Positions 33,910-45,200 of a stretch of 64,000 nucleotides of DNA are shown piece by piece. The notes under the pieces are model-generated. The model did not search any database, had not been told where the DNA came from, and worked only from the letters and a program-made list of their open reading frames with translations. The stretch's first letter is position 1. Each line of letters begins with the position of its first letter. The translations under genes were made by a program, and so were the position numbers. Source of the stretch: Turritopsis dohrnii (Eukaryota > Cnidaria > Hydrozoa > Anthoathecata > Oceaniidae); assembly GCA_027922465.2 (NCBI GenBank), contig BQMF02000220.1, forward strand, positions 372,001 to 436,000. The letters are read 5' to 3'.

Positions 33910-34999
33910 TTTTTATAAAATATAAAGCGTTTATTCAAGAAGGAGCAAAATACAATGTTGAAGTTTTTAAAACGAAACCAATACTATCGCCCTTAGTTCA
34001 AGGTGGGCTAGAAATCCCATTAGAAGCATGTGTAATATGGAGTGATCCAGAAAAACCATCTACATTAATCGCAAAGATCAAGAGCGTGGAGCATCCTTTA
34101 ACTGGAGAATATAAAGATGAATACAAAGGAATCCTGCGTGAACTTGGGGTCGAAAGTAACAGAGAGGGTGAAGAAGATGAAGACAGCGATGACCACTGTG
34201 ATGACAGTGATTACGAAGCGGACACTTACTTTGAGACCAGTGCCGTAGACACAAAATTTTTTTTAGGGGGCCCTGATGTTTAGTATCTAAGGAGGCCCCA
34301 CCATGGTTGGGGCCGAGGGTCCCGAAAATTTTTGGGATTTTATACCCTCTAAATTAGCTTAAACTGCATTTTCGAAAAATCAATTTTAAACAATAGGATA
34401 TCCAAAATGACATGAAATTCTAGTATATTTTCAAGTTTCTAAGACTATCTTTGTTATAAACTCTGCATATATCCCATTACATTTTTGATAAGTACTACGA
34501 TGGATATTGAAACAAAAATAGTAGCAATTGCTTTATAGCGCGAAGTGTCCAAAGATGTTTTTTCTTGTGTCGTATTTGTCGATGAACTCATTCGCAACAG
34601 CTTTTAAGTCCAGTTTATCAACAGCATCTTTGTGGATGTGAAGAACGAGTAAGTTATCTTTCCTCTTTATTGTTGTTATCATTCCTTTGAATCACCATAA
34701 TGCAACACTTGCCGCATTGATTTATCCTGTTATTTCGTTGTGTCGCGCGTGTCACCTCAAATGTGCAGTAAAAGGGGGAAATATTAAGCAAATATAAAGG
34801 AAATAAAAGGAAATGCAGACAACTCGAGAAGAAAACGTTATTTCTGATCTAAATTTAAAAAAAACCATAATCTGAAAAATTTTTTTGGGGGGGGCCCGGG
34901 CCCCCCTGCCGGTGTCTACGGCACTGGAGACGGAAAAGGTGGCAAGAGAAGATACAGAAATATCTTTAAATTTTTTGTACATTTTATGTAGAAATGATT
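33910..34999 (+). pseudogene. HIRAN-like protein C-terminal part, split by an insertion (element 3)
   Basis: The frame reads NVEVFKTKPILSP, QGGLEIPLEACVIW, then an acidic EEDEDSDDHCDDSDYEAD tail. At 34237 it is interrupted by a 689-bp element and resumes at about 34932 to a stop near 34999. The GGLEIP block and acidic tail match element 2; the GYHVY part is missing. Dead copy. Confidence 0.55.
34238..34926. mobile_element. 689-bp TIR element with 5-bp duplication GAGAC
   Basis: Starts CAGTGCCGTAGACAC and ends with its reverse complement. GAGAC flanks both sides (34233-34237, 34927-34931). Interior ends carry G/C runs. Superfamily not assignable; hAT-like tips but a 5-bp rather than 8-bp duplication. 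Confidence 0.7.
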
Positions 35000-35189
35000 A
35001 TAGTCAATAGATCAAAAAGTAAGACCAATCAACTGTTATTTTTCCATGAACTTACAGAGCACATTTTTATAGAAACTTTAAAAATTAACTTCAAATTAAC
35101 GTAGGATAAAATTACGCAATATATTAATTAGCCGTACATTTTCAAATTCGCGTTAATTACTTGCTTTACACATTTCATGTAATAAGGTA

Positions 35190-36290
35190 CGTTAAACCAA
35201 AGTAGTTTTTTGCCCCCGCAGCGAGCGTAAGCATAGTAGATAGGAGAAAGTCAGTTTTTGATTTTGTTCATCATCATCATCACCTTGAAACTTTTCGTGT
35301 TGTTGTTACACGGTGGTATACAACTATTAGCTGACTTTGTTTTTTCCCGTTTCAAAGCATGGTACTGTAGGTGGGAGACAGAATGCTTTTTCGTATCTCT
35401 TTCCTAATTTATTATTATATTATACTATGTTATTTAAGAAGTTCGTATGCTAAAATTGCTTAGACATTTTTCATATTATTTTTGTGTTGTTTTAGTAAAG
35501 TGAACGACTAGGATTTTGAAGCACAGCTTGAAATTTTGCCAACCATATATTTTATTTTTGTATATGTTTTAACTCTAAATCTTTCATGCAATAAATTTTA
35601 TTTAATGAACTGACTTTTGGCGGATCTTTCCCTTAAAAGATTATAAAAGATATGTGATTGGATTTCTGTGTATGCAAGAAAGGTATATTACAAATTGTTG
35701 TTCTTCGTGTTTTACTTCTTAACTGTCCAAACCTATGGGATCATAATCACATAGTTTTACTACTCACCAAACTATCCGTTGTATTGTAAAACTCGTCCAA
35801 CCATGGGTCTGCCTATTCTCAATCTGTTGCAGAGGTAGTGAGAACTAACTGCAAGTTTTTACTGGGTAACGTGCAATTCAAAAACAAGGCTTCATATATA
35901 TGATGATTTTTCGTATCAAATAAACTACAAAAATATGTTCATGTAGGAACTGCAAAAATTGTTTAAAATCTGAATTCAACAGCAACAGAAGATAAATAGA
36001 TACAGCCAGATTTTTCCTAAATATATTTGGATTTCTTTCAGCATGGAAAATTTTCAAAATCAACATGAAAGTGATACCAAAAGAGAAATTAAAAATGAGG
36101 AAGCTGACATTTTGTGGGCGGGTGGGTGTTTGTTAAATACAAGGTAGAGAATTACCCACCAACATACGAAACTCTATCAACATCCACAGATAACGGATAG
36201 ATATTAAATATTGGAATCATTAATGTTACGTCACATAAAATAAATCTACATCAATTTGAAACATGCTAGGAATACTAAAAATAACTTCTA
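35190..36290. other. Spacer 3' of TMEM135
   Basis: AT-rich. Holds the likely TMEM135 3' UTR at its right end; no gene seen. Confidence 0.4.
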
Positions 36291-39200
36291 TCATGTCACT
36301 TTTTTAAGGACTTCTTCAGCCATGCGATCAATTTTCGTACTGTCCAAACCCCACACTTCCCATTTTGAACGATCAATGGAATTGAATCTAAAATAGTCAA
36401 TCATATGAGTAAGCTGTCACTAAAGGGAACTATTGTAAACGAAATTGCTGAATCAATGTAAATATGACATACAGAAAAGAATTAAATTATAACAACCAGG
36501 AAGTCTCTCAAGGATTTTGAATCCTGAACAAAAAGCACAATTGCTCCTATGACTCCAATATTGAAGAAGAGTTCACACGCTGGTCTACTGACGCTCCCAC
36601 CATAGAGACATATATAACGACCATGAAACTCACTTGAGATAATCGATAGGTTCGTGTTCTTCTTTGAACAAGAAAAAACACAAGAAGAGAACTTACTTAC
36701 GAAGGTAACTCACCTCATGCCTGTCAATTTCAGTAAAAATGTCCAATACTGTTTACGTAAAAACAGAGGTTGTAGAACAGCCTGAAACAACAAAAGGGTT
36801 TGGAAAGGAGAGAACTGGAACGAGGCACAAATAGAAGAAATCACCATTTTTATTAAAGGAATTAATTTAATCGATATTGCCTCGTCACGATATCACACAT
36901 TGCCATAAAAACAGCTGTCACAAAATGCACATTAATATATTCTAGTCGCATGTCAATTTAATGGCCACGTTTAAGAAAATTGATAAAATTAGAAAAAATG
37001 CTTAATACGAAACAGTTGAAAGACATTTTTTGAGGTTGTTTTGTTTCTTTAAAATTGATGCAGGCTGCATGAAATCAATGTGCAACAGTGAATTATAAAT
37101 ATGTTTGCTTTTTCACAATGTATTTTTCAATTATTGCACATGATCTGAATATGACGGTAGTTGACGCAGATTCTCGTCATACAGTTAGGTCTGGAAACTA
37201 TCTTATGCAACAAAAGAGTTTTCTTAATTTCCACTCGATGTGAATTTCTCTATACAAGTCACACATACCCAATGATATATATATTTCACTAGATGTCTAA
37301 CTCCCGTAAAAACGCTATCAAAAGAGTCAGGCCGAAAAAAAAATTGGCAGCCATTATAAATAGTGGCAAAAAATGTAAACAGTGTGCAGTGTAATGGGCG
37401 AAAAAGTGAAAGAATTAGCAATAACATGACTTATGATCTTGTATGTTTATTTATTTTGATGAAAAACTGTTATTAAACTTAATAGGAACTACGATTATAA
37501 AAACAAAAGGCAATAAGTTCGAAAATTATGCAGCTGTCGTTATTTTCATGTCTATACTAATATCTAAACAATTAAACTACGTTTGGAAATAGTAACGAAC
37601 ACAGTATCTTTTTTTATATTTGGCTGTTTCAATGTCTTTTGTAGGTTCGTTCTAAAAGAAACTGATGTGTATATAAATGTTTTTGGCTAACTTCAGCATA
37701 TATATGGCATGTCAAGCATAAAAACAACAGCTCTCATCTTCAAAATCAAAATTGCATTTTTATTGATAACTAATCTGATACCAATTGTCAAAATGTGCCC
37801 CTGTTCCATCACATGTACAGCATCGCATATCAGATTACTAATTACTGAATACTAATTTATAAACCTCTTTTGCAAATGAATATAAAGTTGTGATGCTGGT
37901 TTACAAAACCAAAATTTACAAAACCCTTGGATGTGTGTTTCCTGTGGTTCACTATGACAATGTTGTGATTAGCCCAACATACATAATTAAATCTGACAAT
38001 CTATGTTAGCAATATTGATGCTTTAGTTCCAAGTGTCGATTTGCAGAATCAAAAGATATGGAAACAACAAATCAAGATTGGTCATAATTCCCAATGGGAA
38101 AAGTAGCAGATGGGAATTCACCATTTTGTCAGTATATTAGTTGAGAACTATTTTATTAAGAAGATTGATACGAAATTGGTGATGCTTGTCAAAATTTCCT
38201 AAACAATTCCCAACGAGAAGCTGCTGTGTTGAAATATTAACGTAAACGCATGTGATGAAATTTTCCATGTGTCCACATGAGAAGAGCCATATGTTCCTGA
38301 TAGAACTTTTTATGCATGATTTGTTTTGATTGGGAAATTTTGCAACTACCGAACTTGTTTAATTATTTTGAGTTTTGTCTATCATTTTACTCAGCTTCTA
38401 CCTTGGTTTATTTATCTAGCATTTATCCAGTTTATCCTTGTCTAGTCATGGTTTTCTCATCCCATGCTAATCTTGTTTTTCTACCCCTGGCCACAGTTTG
38501 GTTCATATTCTATGATTGTTTGATATATATATTATTTAGTTTATTTTCTATGTAGTCTTGTTTACAAGTGTTGAAATATATTTGTTTGAAAGCAGTAAAT
38601 CTGCAGTTCTTTTTGTGGGAAGTTTCTTGGGGCCTTTTTGTGGTTTAATGAATGTGGTATCAGGAATTTAAAGATAGATGGAATGGCATTAGATTTCCAA
38701 TATGGTTTTGAATCACCAAAACTGAAAAGTATTTCATCTCTTGGGAGAAAGTGTTTACTGCACATACAGGAATGTTTTGTTGGTGAATCTTTCTCTTACA
38801 AATAAAGCTCATTTATCCATTTGGCACATAATTTTCGATTGGAAGCGTTTAAAAATGGATACTACAACCGTTCTGAAATTGATTTGTGCATCTATAAGGA
38901 ACATAAGACTTAAAAACATGGTTTTATTTTTTGTGTTTAAACAAATTCACTTTCGTTTTCACTCTTGCCACTACTTATAATGGCTGCCAATATTTTTTTT
39001 GGCCTCACTACGGGAATTGTAGTCGGACATCTAGCGCTTCGCTTATATATATCATTGCACATACCCACCAGAAATTGAACAAGATTTCTTACCGCATGAA
39101 ACATAATACCAGTACACAGTGCGTATAAGAACGAATCAAAATGCTCATAGTAAGGAAGCAAGCCTTTCTGAATGCCACTCATGTAACATAACTAAAGAGC

Positions 39201-42200
39201 AAATACAGATATATACAATCTTTACAAGAACTATTAAAACCAGCATCAAAGTTCGCCAAAGATTAAGAAAGAACTGAGCTTAAAGGTTCTTATACGATAA
39301 AAGGTATCTAGGAAATGAAGGCCATTGTTGTAGCTAGTTTTGAAAACGTTTTGGCGTTTTTTTACGACCGACACCCCGTTAACATTAAAGAACAAAATAC
39401 GCACAAATGAGGTGAAATAAGAACAGTCAACCTCGCGTCGATATCTTATATTATATTATAAAAATAAAAAAAAATAAAAAAATATAAGAATAATAATAAA
39501 AAGCATGTACGGCTAAAACCTCTCTAATCTTGTCTTGTGCTGATACGTAGGCATTCTCTCTAAGTACATTATCATATATTTGGTTAGAACTTACATCAAA
39601 GCAAATAAAACTCGTTTTTATATTACACCCAATATTACACACAGCATGATTTAGCATTTTGAGATATTTCAAAGTTGTTGTTTTTTAAAATGAGTAAATC
39701 GAATTTCAAAATAATTTTTATATCAATAAAAACCCCTTTCACTTTGTATATTTTGGTGATAAATATCAGCGTAGCCAAATGCTTTTTCGGTTATTTACGT
39801 TATATAAAGCTAGCATTTTAACAATGGCCACATTCTTAATCGTATGATTATCGCAACAAAAACTCTACCTCAGCGGTTTTACTAGCTATATATAATGAAA
39901 TGTAAGAGCTTCTCTGGAAAAACATGGACAAACCAGCCACACCTCCTAAAAAAGCAACAACAAGGAATATACACTTAAATAAGACGTGGACACACGAGCC
40001 AGGTAATCAAATAGAGTGACACCAACCGGCAACTGCAGAATTCAGACTACTTTTTGATTTCAAATGTGTGGATAAAATCAACTCCATGAACTATGATTGA
40101 AGAAAAAATACATTCGATTTCATGTCGATGGCACATGAAAAAAGCCTGAAATTCTTTCAAATCCGAAGCATGTAGTAAGAAACATGCACCAACAAAGAGT
40201 ATTAATGAACTGCCTACCTTATACAACCCAACAAAACTTCCTGCAAAAGCACCTGCTTGGAGACTCTCTTTACGTAGAAACGCCCATGGTATTCGACCTG
40301 TCATCAAAATAAAAGGTTATTTTAAAACTAAAATTGAAAGATCGGTATGACAGCCAAACCAAAATTCTTAAATGACCAGGCTAAATATTGAAATTATATG
40401 TCAAGTGTATTATAGGCCGTGTCGTGAGAGTTTTATTAGGGACCTTACGAAACTACGACGGCAACGTGGACGACGACGTGAGGCAAACAATAGATTGACT
40501 TTACTCCATAGATTTGCTTTAGAATGGAAGTCATTCCACACTATACTATTGGGAAATATTTTTAATTTTACTGATATCATTATTAGATTTGCACGTTCTA
40601 CACACAACATGAAAAGTAATATTTTGAAGTCGCATTGAAAGCGAAAACGTGAAAATAGCAGTACTTCGGATAAATTTTCCTTGGTTCCTTCATGATTCTG
40701 CCTCTCAGAAGTTCAAAAAACAAACTTCAAAGGCATTATAAATAAACTTCTTAACCTGTATAGTTTCTGTTGTTTTGTGATTCATTTAAGATGAATATCT
40801 TGTACGTCGTCGTCTTTGTTGCCGTCGTACTTTCGTAAGTTCCCTATTGCAAACTGAAAATATCTTGCGAGACGTGCTTAAGTAAGCGGAGGGTTAATTT
40901 GTTGCAGTTCAAATCAAGCAGGATAAAGATGTAAGAACGTATGTAAAAAAAAGGTCCTTCTTCTCAAAACGATCTTTATGTCATCTTTATCTTCAAGATG
41001 TCATTGCTAGTAAACTGACAAATGAAAGAACGACTTTCATCCTTTCGGAGAAACATCGGCTAAAGAAAAACTTCAAAACCTGAACTATACTCCATCATTA
41101 CTTACGGATAGAAAAAAAAAGAGATACTAAGATGATTGACAGATGAGAGATTTTGATTGACAGATTCAAGATGGTACACAGGTCAGTAGAGCCAGTGCTG
41201 TGTAAATTCCATACAAGAGCCACTCAATAAAAATGAACCTTTTGTTTCAATATTTATTTCACTCGAAAGTGCAACAAAAATAATTACATTTTTACTAAAA
41301 TTCAATTTGGTGAAAATTTGTGAATTTAATGTTTGTACAGAAGTCCATTAAAAACAAATATTTTTATGACTTTTCCATTTCAACATTAAGAACAGTTTCA
41401 ATTTTCTCTCAATATTTACAATACGGGTTTTGCAAGAAAATGGTTTTGATAGAAAAATAAAATCTATGTATCGAGCACTGTTTATTCAGGGGGAGATTCA
41501 ACAAACATCACCTCTGTATAAATAACGGGACCTCAGGATGGTAAAAGACATCACATCTTAACAAGTGCATTAACTCGTTTGAATTGTGGTATTACAAGCA
41601 TAGAAAAGTAAGTGTTTACTTTGTTCAATTTTTAACAAAGCTTTTTTGCAACGTGGAGAATAACAAGTAATAGAAGCATCAAATGATAATATCCTGTGAT
41701 AAAATTATCATCATCATTTTCTCTCTAGTGAAATTTCTTTTCGTTATTGGAGCTGTGCTTCTTGCACAAGCCTGGACCATTCCAGTGGAAAAGGAAATCT
41801 CATGTGATGCCCTCTTATCAGCTGAGGTAATTACTATTTTTCGATTGATAGATATTTCTTAAAATTCACCATAATCAAGAAATTACTCAGTAGTGTTTGA
41901 GCTGTTATGTGGGAAGTGTTTTCTTTGTCACGCTAATCATTTTGTTTACCACGATACTCTTAGGCTTGTGAAGAATTCGACGCAATTGATGAGCTTGTCA
42001 TGAATGATTTTGATGGGGAAGTCCGTGAACGAAGACAACTTCCACCAGATCCAACAAACCCTGATTTGCTTGAACAACGTAAGTAGAAATGATCATGAAT
42101 TATTTTCAGTTCGAGTTCAAAATCGTGAGATATTTACTTTACCTTATGTTATATGAAGTCAGTTCAAATGTAGCAAACTTAATCCACGTAAAGATAACAA

Positions 42201-45200
42201 CTGTTTTCAAACTTTGAAGACGTTTTATTTTTGTTTCATAGTGGTAAAAAAGAAGCTTGAATTTTTAATCAACTTGGGTCTCTTGAGAAACATCCCCTTC
42301 CTCGGACAAGCCATTCATGATATGGTTGCACGTGACCCAGATGGTGTTGCAAAAGCACTTGCTGGAGGTATTGGTGGTTTAATCCAACTCGGTTTGAAGA
42401 TCATTGGCGGAGGCATTGGACGTTAAGAAGAAAAACGCTTTAGTGTAACTTCTTATTAAAAATATACTGATATAATTTGCACTGAAAATGCATTTCATTT
42501 GATGTTTTATTCCCCCTGTCAACAATACAATTCAACATCTTTCAGCATTTCACAAAAGAAAATTAAGTTTGAAACTACTCGTAAAGTAAAGTACCTGGAT
42601 GAGAAAATATCTGAGGAAGAGCAACTAGCAAACTGTAAGCAGTATTCAATCCATAACCTGCCATGAATGCTTTCTTCGTAAGTTCCCAACTAAAAAAGAA
42701 AATAAACAAAGACATTTGAGTTAACCTCGCTGATTCAAAGAAATTTTAGAAGATAAAAACCACAAAGCAGTTGACTTATCCAGTTAGATATCATCATTCT
42801 ATTTGTTATGATATGATACATAAAGAGGTTATCTCAACCTGTGCTTTACTTGAGAGTTATCTTTCCGAGAATTTTGAATTTCATCTTGCTTTCTGAAGGC
42901 TTTGCTGAAAAAATGCACAAAAAATCATCATGTAGTTTAAGTGAACAAAAGAATTAAAAAGAAAGAAAAAATTTCAACAAGAAGTTATACTCGAAAATTG
43001 TTTTGATAAAACCATCAGGCATGCTGTTTGTTCTATAAAAAACATGCAAAGAAAGTTTTACAGCTTGTAGAAGCATGAAATCACAACCCTTTTTTTCCAG
43101 AAAACATTTATTGGTGTTTTTTTACAACATTCAAACATTACTATCAAACATAATCAACCATGCACAAGTATTTCAGAACTAAACACAAGGTAATGTGACA
43201 AAAGCATTAACAATGTTAAAAACTAGCCAGTAGTTCTCACTATTATGATTGCCCCTGCAATAGACTAACTGAAAAATGGTGGCGGTATTTCAAAGCTAAC
43301 TTGGAATCTGCACACAATTTTGAAAATTTTTGTCTCTTAATCTCTTAAGCCTAAGTTACACTGATGCTAATATACCTTTCAAAAGTGTAAATAAGGCTTA
43401 ACTAAAAATAACAAAAAGTATTTGCAACGAAAAAAAGAAATGTGTGAACAGATTCAAAATAAAAAAATAGCCAAAATTGGTTTGTTGATTGAATCACGAT
43501 TGATATCTACAGTGAGTTTTAGTTTCCTTGCTCACTTACGCTCGCTGCATGGGCAATTATGGTCATAACATATAGAATGAAGCCTTCATTGAAAGTATAA
43601 ACATTTCTATGAAGACATGTTCCATCACCTGTACATATACATGAGTATGGATGTGGCCACTGCGAATATCATAACCTGTAACAAAAAAAAACATATCAAA
43701 AACAGGCAATAAACGCTAACTCTTAAAATAAATTCGTTAAAAATACCTCTCCATATTGAATATCACGTGCATAACCACTGAATTTCAAAATGTTGAATAC
43801 TGTCTCTACAGCCTAGCAATACAAAGCAAAGTAAAAGCAAAGTTGCTTGCTCCATCAACAGCAGCAACAGACCAAGGGTTTTCAGGAATGAATGGAGAAA
43901 GAATCATACTAATCAAAATAATTCATGACATTGCATGTTAACGATGAACGCAGTACCAAAAATGTTCTCAAAATTCAAAATAATTCATGACATTGCATGT
44001 TAACGATGAACGCAGTACCAAAAACGTTCTCAAAATTCAAAATAATTCATGACATTGCATGTTAACAATGAATGCAGTACCAAAAATGTTCTTAAAATTG
44101 TGATACATTTTAGGTCGGCTACATGGATCCAATAAAACATTAATAAATCCCTTTGGTTGACAAGATATTTGCCAATGAACAACAAGTGTCTTTGAATGTT
44201 CAATAGTTTACATTTATACCGAGTTCTCACAATTTAACTTTTCTATACAGTGAAAATGACGAAAAAACCAAAAATACTCTAGAACTTTCTGTGACATGTG
44301 TATTATCTTTGCAGCTGCAAAGCATTAAACTCAAAACTTTTTGTTTACATAATTAAGAAGAATTGAGCTGGTAGTAGCTTGATGTTTGATGTCAAGCAAT
44401 GTAAGTGAGGTGTGGTCAAGTATTGAGTACAAGCTAAAGATTATAGATTACTTTACCTAAACTTTTGAATAAAAGGTAAACAAATATTTCATAGTATAAC
44501 TTGTAAAAATTATTTGCTGTCAATGATTATGTCAAAAGCATTGTGACTGAAATCTACATCATCATCGCTCACTTTAAGGTCAAAATAACAAAATAAAAAA
44601 GAAAAGAAAAATTTTCCTTATATTTGCTAGCAATTAAATTTGGCGAATGGTCAATTATTTCAAATTTTGTGGGGACTAAATTTGCCAAAATAGCCAAATT
44701 TTGTAAATTAGTACCCTTAAGAGCTACTTTTTGTAAAAGGCTGACACCCATGACAGTAACCACCTCAAAATGACTTTACTAAATTTCACACCTTCAAATC
44801 ACTCTTTTGTTCTGTGTAGTACCAACTTTACCAACTGGTTGAAATATTTCAAGTAAAAAAGTCATGTTGCCATGGAGACCAAGTTTTGAGCAAAAACTTT
44901 AAATGGCAATATTTCAGGAATGAAAAATGATTTTGGAAAATTCAAAAACTGACTTCCATCATTTTTGAAATTCTTTCCAATGGTACAAAATATTAATTTG
45001 ATTTTTTAAGTTTACAATTGTAGGATATTAAGATAGGTGAATGAAAAGAAAAGATTTATTGAAACAATGGCAGCAATTTGGAAAACAATAAACAAATTTA
45101 AGCTGTGTGTTCACGAAAAACGTTTAACTTTTATGCTTTTAAATATCAATTTGGGGGTCTCAGCGCAAAAATAAAATTAATAAGACTTTGTATGGATTTA

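Larger units (their letters stand above)
33513..35189. mobile_element. Element 3: TIR transposon with HIRAN-like remnant
   Basis: Ends TACCTT(C/A)TTACATGAAATG, matching for about 38 bp with one mismatch, flanked by TA. Subterminal AATTAACG blocks repeat at both ends. The TACCTTAT tip is shared with element 2. Length 1.68 kb including a 689-bp insertion. Confidence 0.8.
41220..43640. repeat. Right (parental) arm of inverted segmental duplication
   Basis: Lies inside TMEM135 from intron 7 to exon 5. It is probably the source, since here it is part of a complete gene. It pairs in reverse with 16433-24330. A separate insertion of about 290 bp lies at about 43265-43555 in this arm. Confidence 0.85.

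Noticed and set aside
40372..40638. 88-codon ORF in TMEM135 intron 7
   Set aside because: Basic low-complexity translation, palindromic surroundings (CGTCGTC/GACGACG), no family match.
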